NCBI GenBank assembly: GCA_029934215.1
Contig: JAOZMR010000169.1
Location: forward strand, 1-6,184
DNA length: 6,184 nt
Direction of reading: 5' to 3'
Origin: Pontiellaceae bacterium
GTDB taxonomy: Bacteria; Verrucomicrobiota; Kiritimatiellia; Kiritimatiellales; Tichowtungiaceae
How positions within the stretch are numbered: the stretch's first letter is position 1; every line of letters begins with the position of its first letter. Positions 1 to 5,771 of the stretch are shown one piece after another. The translations under genes were made by a program, and so were the position numbers. The notes under the pieces are model-generated. The model was not told the origin of the DNA, searched no databases, and saw nothing but the letters and a program-made list of their open reading frames with translations.

Positions 1-1063
1 GTCTTAAAAGAGCTAGTGGCTTAAGTCATGAGACCCACGTTTTTGATCTGCACCCCAACGGCTTCCTCTCCCTCGGGAGGATTCTTTTCATACGCGTAGA
101 TTGCGTAGAGTTTTATATCAGAAAGAGCCTTAGTCTTGTTTTTTGGGTTGTTTGTCGGAGGTGGTATTTTAAATGTTCCACATTTAATGCTCAACTTGGC
201 TTTGCTTGCTTTTCGCCATTTGCATTTTTGCGTTTTCTTGACCTCGGAAATATCTACGGAGTACGTACCCGCTTCTGGTTCTGAGGCGATATGCTTCCAC
301 TCCTTCTTGATGCCATCTTCTACATCTTTGTTGTTTTTGTTTGTGCTGTGGATTTTTGTAGCGCGCACAAGAACTTCGGATCCGGTTTTTTCGGCAGTCG
401 CAAAGACGTCATAGAAATCGCATTCTCGGTCGCACACGGTTACCACCTGTGTTTCCGGCATCGCCTTCGAGATTTTCTCCAAGGGTTCGATCCAACGAAT
501 GCTCTCCTTTTCTTCTGCAGGGCGATTTTTTTGTTTTTTCTTCCATTCCGCATCTCTGAGTGCGTGATCAGGTAGAGGGTCCCTTGCAAAAATTTTCTGA
601 TCGAGAAGCCCTAGAGGGGTTCCATCCGTTGTTACGGCAAGGCAAGTGCGCATTGCTAAGTCTTGTGAGAACATTTCACCTGCGTTCTTTCCCTTCTTTG
701 TAGAGATCGCCCCGAGTCCCTCGAATTTAGGGTGGTTTGTATATACAAAGTCACTGGTGTCCTGAAGAGCAAGAATTGTGCGATGGTTTGAGGCACGAGT
801 CGATGTCTTGTCGCGATGCTCTTCCATGATTTCCCCCGCATCGACATTTTCGTTCTGGAAAAATCGATACGCCGTTTTCGTTTCACGCCAATGCTCGCAC
901 GCTTGGTTGAGCGGACTTTCCGGTGACTCGGAAAAAGAGTCACACGGCTTGATCGATTTTTTGTCTAGTCTCTTATCGCCTAGATCCACCTTGTCAGATT
1001 CTTCAGAAGCCAAGCCCATCTCGCATCTCCAGTTAACGGTTGATTTATAAAGTAGTCCTTTTC
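1..1063 (-). mobile_element. IS4-family insertion sequence fragment, one end outside the window
   Basis: This stretch holds the front of an IS4-type transposase read leftwards and about 40 nt of leader before it. The internal end of the element should lie between the transposase start (1019) and the protease stop codon (1064-1066), because the protease keeps a natural-looking C-terminus. The exact end and its inverted repeat cannot be defined: the partner end is beyond position 1, and no target-site duplication can be tested. The right boundary given is therefore an upper limit, inferred from gene positions. Confidence 0.6.
21..1019 (-). pseudogene. IS4-family (Tn5-like) transposase, C-terminally truncated
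   Basis: DDE transposase of the IS4 family, which cuts and joins the ends of its own insertion sequence. Read from the ATG at 1017-1019 it gives 332 residues. The N-terminal DNA-binding domain shows LGDKRLDKK (about 13-21), then QACEHWRETKTAYRFF (about 39-54). The first catalytic Asp is in ALQDTSDF (D87) and the second in VCDRECDF (D197). The YAIYAYEKNPPEGEEA segment (about 306-320) matches the block just before the C-terminal part in Tn5-like enzymes. The reading then stops at TAA 21-23, so the region with the third catalytic residue (Glu of the Y-R-E-K signature) is absent. Codons beyond the stop read ATSSFK to the window edge, loosely like the family's continuation, which suggests a nonsense mutation. 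I chose start 1019 because GGAG lies 7 nt upstream and the family consensus begins there; the frame opens to 1172, but that extension would overlap the protease gene. Probably inactive. Confidence 0.82.
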
Positions 1064-2248
1064 CTAGGGCAGATTGACCCAAACACGATAGATTACGGTG
1101 GTTTCCGTGTTTGTTACCGTAATCGCAGTACCCGCTCCTTCGCCCCAGAAGGGAGTGCTGTTGGAGATCCACGTTAGACCCGAATCTGCGAGGTCGTTTG
1201 TTGTGTAGAGTAACTGATATTTACGTGCGGTGCTTCCGGTGAAGGAGAAGGTCTGGTTTGTTATCGCAAATGTGCCTTCCATCCGAAAAACCGCGTTGCT
1301 GTCGGTCGGATCGGTGTCAGCAATGTATTCGTCAATGCCCGTTGCTTTGTCGCCGTCTTGGTCTGCTGTTGCAACAACCCCAGTCGTTGTGCCGTATTGC
1401 TTTTCCCACCAGTTGGGTATGCCGTCTGCGTCTAGGTCGCCTGTCACCGAATCGATCATCTGGATTATCCATGTTTCGTAAGAAGGGATGGATACACCAA
1501 AGGTTCCGGTGAAATTTGTTGGACCACCGTAGCGAATCGTATTAATTCCAGCGAGCTTCCACGTTCCTCCGTCGTTCACAAAGGTTCCGCCGCCCGAGTC
1601 GTAGGATCCAACTCCGGCTTCATAGGTTGTGTCGCTGGATGTAAATAACATTTTAATGCCGTCGTTGTAGGTGGCTCCAGTGGTTCCGGCAACATCGTAA
1701 TCGGCTGTAGCGGGACCATCAATCCGCTGGCTTCCCCAGCGTTTTGTGCCTTTGGATGGGTCCGTGTAAGGTGCCGCTGTGTAATAGGTGCTGTAGACGG
1801 TTCCAGTGACCCCGTACCCGATCAGCACGGCGTTAAGCTTATCTTTCCGAGCGGTTGGGAAGGTTCCTGTGTATAATGGGTAGTGGTTTGGGAACGTTTT
1901 ATCGAAGCGAACCAGCGCCAAGTCTGCTTTATTGATGTGTTGCGGATCGTCTGAACCTGCGTGGAATATGATTTCCTGCTGAAGATAATCGGTTCCATCG
2001 ACATTGACCGTCGAAGATGCTGGATCGTCTGCCACATGAGCCGCAGTGAGCAACCAATTCGAGCCAACGGCAACCGCAGAGCTGTTTTTGTATCTATAGA
2101 CATTGTCCCAGTTGATGTCCCAGTCGCCGAGTGGGGCGTTCGTTGCGACACTGTAATCCGCAACAACAATCGCTGATGCAGGCAGACAAAAAGCCGTAAA
2201 AATAAGAGAAAGGAGTCCGAGATCTACGATGCGTTTTTTGTTCATCAT
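1064..2248 (-). CDS. Secreted trypsin-like (S1 family) serine protease with calcium-loop segment
   Basis: Predicted exported serine endopeptidase of 394 residues; its substrate is unknown. Residues 1-26 form a signal peptide: basic MMNKKR, a hydrophobic stretch, and a likely signal peptidase I site after LPASA (26/27). The S1 triad is visible: His71 in SNWLLTAAHV, Asp109 in KADLALVRF and Ser218 in SYDSGGGTF. The usual GDSGGP is altered, with Tyr216 in place of the first Gly and Gly221 in place of Pro. Residues about 269-315 (DLDADGIPNWWEKQYG, then DQDGDKATGIDEYIADTDPTD) resemble thrombospondin type-3-like calcium loops common in PVC-group secreted proteins. The last ~75 residues look like a beta-sandwich-type module ending YRVWVNLP; no PEP-CTERM or other sorting tail is visible. 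The start is supported by AAGGAG 8 nt upstream, though a second ATG follows directly. It lies 35 nt after gpsA on the same strand, so co-transcription is possible. Family call is firm, function only general. Confidence 0.88.
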   Translation of the reverse strand: MMNKKRIVDLGLLSLIFTAFCLPASAIVVADYSVATNAPLGDWDINWDNVYRYKNSSAVAVGSNWLLTAAHVADDPASSTVNVDGTDYLQQEIIFHAGSDDPQHINKADLALVRFDKTFPNHYPLYTGTFPTARKDKLNAVLIGYGVTGTVYSTYYTAAPYTDPSKGTKRWGSQRIDGPATADYDVAGTTGATYNDGIKMLFTSSDTTYEAGVGSYDSGGGTFVNDGGTWKLAGINTIRYGGPTNFTGTFGVSIPSYETWIIQMIDSVTGDLDADGIPNWWEKQYGTTTGVVATADQDGDKATGIDEYIADTDPTDSNAVFRMEGTFAITNQTFSFTGSTARKYQLLYTTNDLADSGLTWISNSTPFWGEGAGTAITVTNTETTVIYRVWVNLP

Positions 2249-2256
2249 TTGGAGGT

Positions 2257-2262
2257 CTCCTT
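2257..2262 (-). promoter_or_regulatory. Ribosome binding site of the serine protease gene
   Basis: AAGGAG on the minus strand, 8 nt before the first of two consecutive ATG codons. It favours the outer start at 2248 and lies wholly within the 35-nt gap after gpsA. Confidence 0.7.
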
Positions 2263-2283
2263 TTCGTTTGAGGTACAGATGCG

Positions 2284-3264
2284 CTATTCAGCTTTTGGGT
2301 CGCGGCTCATTAAATCTTCCAGTGCCTGCCGAGGGTCTTTTCCGTTCTCGACGATTTGGCAAACTTCTTCAGTGATCGGCATGTCGATCCCATGTTCTGC
2401 TGCGAGATCGCGTGCCGCTTTTGCATTCCAAACACCCTCGGCAACCTGCTTCATTCCATTCATAATCTCAGCGATGGTTTCGCCTTTCCCGAGTCGTTCG
2501 CCGACGGAGCGGTTGCGGCTGTGGCGGCTTGCGCAGGTAACCATTAGATCGCCGACTCCGCTGAGCCCAGAAAAGGTTTCTGGTTTTGCGCCGAGTGCAC
2601 AGCCGAGGCGTGATATCTCGGCGAGCCCGCGCGTCATAAGCGCTGCTTTGGAGTTGTCGCCAAGCCCAATGCCGTCGAGAATCCCAGCAGCGACGGCGAT
2701 AATGTTTTTGAGCGTTCCGCCCAGTTCGACGCCGATTATGTCGTCGGACGTGTAAACGCGGAACGTTTTTCCACTGAAGGCGGACTGGATTTTTTCCAAT
2801 GCTTGGAACTCTTTTCCTGCGATGGTGACAGCGGTGGGTACGCCGCGTGCGACTTCTTCGGCGTGGCTGGGTCCGGAGAGGATTGCAGTATTGCGCCCTA
2901 GAACATCGAAAGCAACTTCGCTCATCCGTTGATGCGTAGCTTCATCTAGCCCTTTGGTTGCGCTGACAATTAGGGCATTCTCTGGAAGGTGCGGCTTAAA
3001 GGTTTGCAATGTGGAGCGAACAAAGCGTGATGGGACGACTAGGACGACTAGGTCTGCGTCTTTTACATCAGCAGGGCAGGATGTCCATTTGATTTCTTTC
3101 GGGATGGCAACGCCTGGAAGATAGACGATGTTTTCGCCCGCCGAGCGGATCTCCTGGATTTCTTCTTCGAAGGGTCCCCAAAGAGTGACATCGTGCCCGT
3201 TGTTCGCAAGCGTCATTCCAAGCGCGGTTCCCCACCCTCCGTTTCCTAGTATATAGCAGATCAT
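2284..3264 (-). CDS. gpsA: Glycerol-3-phosphate dehydrogenase [NAD(P)+]
   Basis: Cytoplasmic enzyme that reduces dihydroxyacetone phosphate to sn-glycerol 3-phosphate with NAD(P)H, supplying the backbone for phospholipid synthesis. The 326-residue length is normal for bacterial GpsA. The N-terminal Rossmann domain starts with YILGNGGWGTALG (4-16). SATKG (101-105) carries the conserved Lys104. GPSHAEEVARGVPTAV (131-146) is a family signature. The helical C-terminal domain carries LGGTLKNIIAVAAG (181-194) with catalytic Lys186, then GDNSKAALMTRGL (202-214), GLSGVGDLMVTC (233-244) and HSRNRSVGERL (248-258), the substrate- and phosphate-binding segment. No key residue appears lost. The start is set by the Rossmann motif and GGAG 5 nt upstream. 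It is divergent from fliW across 265 nt and is followed after 35 nt by a secreted protease, an uncommon neighbour. It could also drive transcription of that protease. Confidence 0.97.
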   Translation of the reverse strand: MICYILGNGGWGTALGMTLANNGHDVTLWGPFEEEIQEIRSAGENIVYLPGVAIPKEIKWTSCPADVKDADLVVLVVPSRFVRSTLQTFKPHLPENALIVSATKGLDEATHQRMSEVAFDVLGRNTAILSGPSHAEEVARGVPTAVTIAGKEFQALEKIQSAFSGKTFRVYTSDDIIGVELGGTLKNIIAVAAGILDGIGLGDNSKAALMTRGLAEISRLGCALGAKPETFSGLSGVGDLMVTCASRHSRNRSVGERLGKGETIAEIMNGMKQVAEGVWNAKAARDLAAEHGIDMPITEEVCQIVENGKDPRQALEDLMSRDPKAE

Positions 3265-3310
3265 AAAAACTCCGGTTTCTTGTCGAGATTTGGGTGGGGT
3301 TTAGGATTTC

Positions 3311-3333
3311 ATGAGCGAGGTATGATTGCTCAT
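3311..3333. promoter_or_regulatory. Dyad upstream of gpsA (possible operator)
   Basis: ATGAGC (3311-3316) and GCTCAT (3328-3333) form a perfect 6-bp dyad with an 11-nt centre, about 47 nt before the gpsA start. The spacing suits a dimeric regulator or a small 5'-UTR hairpin. No convincing -10/-35 pair was found next to it, so the role is speculative. Confidence 0.25.
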
Positions 3334-3388
3334 TCCCATCGATCTAAAGCTAAGCTATACAACAAAAAACCGCAAGCCAAAACTCTCG

Positions 3389-3407
3389 GGCGGAAGTTTT
3401 TTCCGCC
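3389..3407. repeat. Hairpin 1 in the gpsA-fliW intergenic region
   Basis: GGCGGAA (3389-3395) and TTCCGCC (3401-3407) form a perfect 7-bp stem with loop GTTTT. It is the first of three adjacent CCG-rich hairpins between the divergent genes and is independent of the two that follow. Confidence 0.6.
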
Positions 3408-3424
3408 TCGGCAAATTTTGCCGA
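3408..3424 (+). promoter_or_regulatory. Hairpin 2, overlapping the terminator-like stem
   Basis: TCGGCAAA (3408-3415) and TTTGCCGA (3417-3424) form a near-continuous palindrome; in RNA about 7 pairs could close a 3-nt loop. Its 3' arm shares 3419-3424 with the 5' arm of the next hairpin, so the two cannot form together. That is the geometry of an antiterminator/terminator pair. The structure is seen in the sequence; the function is inference. Confidence 0.4.
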
Positions 3425-3452
3425 TCCCGGCAGGCAGGATCGGCAGATTTTT
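3419..3452 (+). terminator. Terminator-like hairpin in the fliW leader (possible attenuator)
   Basis: TGCCGATCC (3419-3427) and GGATCGGCA (3437-3445) form a perfect 9-bp GC-rich stem with a 9-nt loop, followed by GATTTTT. It reads as an intrinsic terminator on the plus strand, with a slightly imperfect U tract. No plus-strand gene in this window lies upstream of it and it sits 78 nt before fliW, so it would act on the fliW leader itself. The minus-strand reading lacks a T run. A further CGGCAAAA at 3461-3468 could also pair with TTTTGCCG (3416-3423) and compete with the stem. Confidence 0.5.
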
Positions 3453-3515
3453 CCGATAAACGGCAAAAAAATGCGTGGCATTAGCCGTGCATAGTCGATG
3501 GATGTAACCCGAAAA

Positions 3516-3520
3516 AAGGA
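3516..3520 (+). promoter_or_regulatory. Ribosome binding site of fliW (decides the start)
   Basis: AAGGA lies 9 nt before the ATG at 3530 but only 3 nt before the in-frame TTG at 3524. The spacing selects the ATG. Confidence 0.7.
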
Positions 3521-3529
3521 ACGTTGAAA

Positions 3530-4045
3530 ATGGTAAGAATACATGACAAGCTGGAGCCGATTGTTTTAGAAACAATTACCCAAACGGCTGAGATCCCTGT
3601 TAATGAAGGAAATGTATTTGTGTTTCCAGAGGGTGTTCCCGCGTTTGAGGAGTATCGTCAGTTTGTCTTGTGTTGTGATGAAGAGGTGCAACCGTTCTTC
3701 TTTCTTAAATCTGTCGGCATCTCGCCGGAAATATCTTTCGTGTGTGTGGATCCGTATTTGGTTAACTCGGACTATAAGGTTCGTCTGGGTAGTGCAGACC
3801 TGAAAACGCTCGGATTGGGTAGCAAAAAGGATGCGTTTGTCTTCTCTGCGGTTACGGTTCGAGACAATCCAGAGGATATTACGGCTAATTTGATCGGACC
3901 TTTTGTTCTCAATCTGAAGAACTGCACAGGTAAACAGGTTGTTAACGAAAACGCGCGTTATAGTGTGCGTACTCGGATTTGGGATAAAATCAACGAGTTG
4001 AAGGAAAATAAAAAAGAAGAAGAGGCATGCCTAGCCGTGGCTTAG
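3530..4045 (+). CDS. fliW: Flagellar assembly factor FliW
   Basis: FliW is a cytoplasmic regulator that binds flagellin and the RNA-binding protein CsrA. When flagellin is exported, free FliW sequesters CsrA and relieves repression of flagellin translation (established for Bacillus and Campylobacter). The 171-residue protein shows the family blocks in order: FPEGVPAFEEYRQF (32-45), PFFFLKSV (55-62), FVCVDPYLVNSDYKV (70-84), EDITANLIGP (115-124) and GKQVVNENARYSVR (134-147). It ends in a Lys/Glu-rich tail (about 153-165) beyond the usual core, making it somewhat long for the family. No csrA follows, although the two genes are often adjacent; the next gene starts 96 nt later and encodes a LysM-like protein. 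A terminator-like hairpin cluster precedes the gene. The family assignment is confident; the flagellar role assumes flagellin genes elsewhere in the genome. Confidence 0.95.
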   Translation: MVRIHDKLEPIVLETITQTAEIPVNEGNVFVFPEGVPAFEEYRQFVLCCDEEVQPFFFLKSVGISPEISFVCVDPYLVNSDYKVRLGSADLKTLGLGSKKDAFVFSAVTVRDNPEDITANLIGPFVLNLKNCTGKQVVNENARYSVRTRIWDKINELKENKKEEEACLAVA

Positions 4046-4141
4046 GCTGCGAAACGTACCGTTGCCCACAATCGATGCATCCGTGCTTTTGCACAAAGAA
4101 GAAACCTTATTGCGGCATCCACCCTGCTTCCATTTAAAGGA

Positions 4142-4903
4142 ATGAACGAAGAAAAAAACAGAAAAAGGTTGTCCGCTGGTTGCATTTTGCTTGTTGGCGC
4201 GTGTTGTTGTTACGGGGAAGATATCCTGCAAACGGTTCCGGTAAGACCTTCCGCAAAAAAAGCATCTACACGTGACTCGCGTGGCGTCGTTGAGATTGGG
4301 AGCACGGTCTCTCGCCTGCAGGAATTAGAAAAAAAAGCAGGAGAACGCGATCTTTATCTCGCTCGAACGCGGGAGCTACAGAAAAAACTAGACTTGCTGA
4401 CCGGTCGGAACGATCACGTTATGATGCAAGGCTGCGGCGGGGGGAACTCTCCTGTGTTTGGTCAACTTTCCAAACTGAAGGAAAAAGCGACATTCGCCGA
4501 GCAAATGTCGCGCTTGGTCGAGAAGCTTCGCCGAGAGAACGAGCGCTTGATTAAGAAATGCGATGATTTGGGCAAGGAATTGATCGCCCTTAGCGAAAAG
4601 TCGGTGGCTTCCTCTCAACGTGTAGTTGATTTTGAGAAAAAAAACGAGAAGCTGGAGGAAAAAAACCTAGGGCTTCAGGAGACAATCGGTCGCCTCCTCC
4701 TCGGTGAATTTGAATACTACGAGGTGAAGACAGGAGAAACCCTACACTCCGTCGCCGCTAATCCGCTGGTTTATGGCGACTCATCCAGGGCGGGGTGGCT
4801 GCGCCAGGCAAACGAAGGACGTGTCCGAGATCTTAATAGACTGCGGGACGGTGATATGTTGGTGGTTCCTCGATTCCCAAGAACCGGAGCGTATGAATTT
4901 TAG
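4142..4903 (+). CDS. Exported coiled-coil protein with C-terminal LysM-like domain
   Basis: Protein of 253 residues, not recognised as a named gene. Residues 1-9 are charged (MNEEKNRKR), followed by a hydrophobic, Cys-rich stretch (about 10-25, LSAGCILLVGACCCYG). This fits a signal peptide; VGAC at 18-21 could be a relaxed lipobox with Cys21 as the lipidated residue. Residues about 55-87 and 107-187 are rich in Leu heptads, Lys, Glu and Arg, as in coiled coils, broken by a Gly/Cys linker (97-103). Residues about 192-245 (YYEVKTGETLHSVA ... LRQANEGRV ... LRDGDMLVVPRF) match the LysM pattern, which usually binds peptidoglycan or chitin-like glycans. It is therefore likely tethered in or bridging the periplasm. 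The AAAGGA directly abuts the ATG, an unusually short spacing, but the basic N-terminus supports this start. It lies 96 nt after fliW and 9 nt before the REC-STAS gene. Confidence 0.8.
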   Translation: MNEEKNRKRLSAGCILLVGACCCYGEDILQTVPVRPSAKKASTRDSRGVVEIGSTVSRLQELEKKAGERDLYLARTRELQKKLDLLTGRNDHVMMQGCGGGNSPVFGQLSKLKEKATFAEQMSRLVEKLRRENERLIKKCDDLGKELIALSEKSVASSQRVVDFEKKNEKLEEKNLGLQETIGRLLLGEFEYYEVKTGETLHSVAANPLVYGDSSRAGWLRQANEGRVRDLNRLRDGDMLVVPRFPRTGAYEF

Positions 4904-4906
4904 GAG
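4902..4906 (+). promoter_or_regulatory. Ribosome binding site overlapping the upstream stop codon
   Basis: AGGAG lies 6 nt before the ATG at 4913 and shares bases with the TAG (4901-4903) that ends the LysM gene. This layout indicates one transcript and possibly coupled translation of the two genes. Confidence 0.75.
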
Positions 4907-4912
4907 CAGATT

Positions 4913-5629
4913 ATGGGTTTGAAATCACACATTCTTGTTTTAGAAGACGAACCGTTGATCCGGCTAATGTTGTTAGGCGGGCTCGAAGACGCAGGGTTTA
5001 CGGTGGATGTTGCGAATACATGTGCGGAAGCATTGCGAATGGCTCGTTCCGGCGCATTTTCAGCTGCAATTTTTGATCTGCGCCTGCCGGATGGCGCCAG
5101 CACCGACGTTGTACATACGTTACGAAAGCATGGAAACCATCTGCCCGTGATGATCTTGAGCGCCGAGGCAAGCGCGGTTCCTGCCAAAACGATCGACGAC
5201 TTAATGTTAGTCGCGGTTCTTTCGAAACCGCCCGTGATGTCGGATGTTTTAACCGAGCTAAATCTCGCGCTATGCAGGACAGAAGAAGCTTCGCATCCTG
5301 TCACGTTTGCAGGGGAATACAGAATTTGGAATGCCACAACGGGCGACCTAGGGCTCTTCGAGAATCTGGATTCATCGACACGTATTGTTATCGACTGTTC
5401 AGACATAGGTTCCGACTCGCTAGACGACTCGGTCGAAAAATTTGTGAGAACAGCTAAAGACCGAGCCGCTCTGTTTGGCGCTGGGAAAACACTACAGCTA
5501 CGGATGAAAGCGAAAAACGATGCGTTGATATGTGTGGAACAGTTAGACGAACTTGTTGCGCTTGCTCGCCGCACCAGTTCGCCATCTGAACGTACGGCAT
5601 TGCTGCGGAGTGTGGTTCACCGTACCTGA
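4913..5629 (+). CDS. Response regulator: receiver (REC) domain with STAS-like output domain
   Basis: Cytoplasmic two-component regulator of 238 residues. The N-terminal receiver domain (about 5-125) has the acidic pocket Glu11-Asp12-Glu13 (LEDEP), phosphoacceptor Asp55 (IFDLRLPDG), Ser83 in the Thr/Ser switch position (MILSAE) and Lys105 (LSKPP), so it should be phosphorylatable. No helix-turn-helix or enzyme output follows. Residues about 129-222 have the shape of a STAS domain: a strand-like VTFAGEYRIW, a strand RIVIDCSDI (157-165), then DS (168-169) where anti-sigma-factor antagonists carry their phosphorylated serine, a helix, and a strand after a Gly-Lys turn (GKTLQLRM). That assignment comes from pattern only. 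Such proteins usually act by protein-protein contact, for example partner switching. The gene is translationally close to the LysM gene (9 nt gap). The partner kinase is not in the window. Receiver call firm; STAS-like call moderate. Confidence 0.88.
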   Translation: MGLKSHILVLEDEPLIRLMLLGGLEDAGFTVDVANTCAEALRMARSGAFSAAIFDLRLPDGASTDVVHTLRKHGNHLPVMILSAEASAVPAKTIDDLMLVAVLSKPPVMSDVLTELNLALCRTEEASHPVTFAGEYRIWNATTGDLGLFENLDSSTRIVIDCSDIGSDSLDDSVEKFVRTAKDRAALFGAGKTLQLRMKAKNDALICVEQLDELVALARRTSSPSERTALLRSVVHRT

Positions 5630-5728
5630 GAAGCATCCCTCATACAAAACGCTGATTTTCAGGTTTCGCCTCGCAAGTTGAATGACGCCACTTTAAATAA
5701 AAACGTCCAAACATCGGGAGATTTATTA

Positions 5729-5771
5729 CCACGGATGTTTACCACGCCTTAGCGTGGCCGTCCCACGGATG
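5729..5771. repeat. CCACGGATG direct repeats flanking a hairpin
   Basis: CCACGGATG occurs at 5729-5737 and 5763-5771. Between them CCACGC (5742-5747) and GCGTGG (5752-5757) form a 6-bp stem with loop CTTA. No T run follows, so a terminator is unlikely; it looks like a short intergenic repeat unit. Confidence 0.5.

Noticed and set aside
1020..1172. N-terminal extension of the transposase to an ATG at 1172
   Set aside because: It overlaps the 3' end of the protease gene and has no family similarity. The ATG at 1019 has GGAG 7 nt upstream and begins where IS4 proteins begin.
2249..2755. Open frame (168 codons) antisense to gpsA
   Set aside because: gpsA is unmistakable on the other strand. The antisense product has no recognisable feature.
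3452..3459. TCCGATAA resembling the -10 box of flagellar sigma-28 promoters
   Set aside because: The expected TAAA-type -35 box is missing at the right distance, and the match lies beside the terminator-like stem and is probably chance.
3524..3529. TTG start for fliW
   Set aside because: The AAGGA is only 3 nt away from this codon, versus 9 nt from the ATG at 3530.
4078..4095. GTGCTTTTGCAC as a terminator or sigma-54 promoter between fliW and the LysM gene
   Set aside because: The stem is only 4 bp with no T run after it, and no GG stands at the -24 position.
4900..5574. Long open frame (224 codons) antisense to the REC-STAS gene
   Set aside because: The plus strand has a full receiver domain and a good ribosome binding site. 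The antisense translation is Ser/Arg/Ala-rich with no family features.
5625..5663. CCTGA/TCAGG as a terminator after the REC-STAS gene
   Set aside because: The arms are only 5 bp, about 29 nt apart, and lack a following T run.
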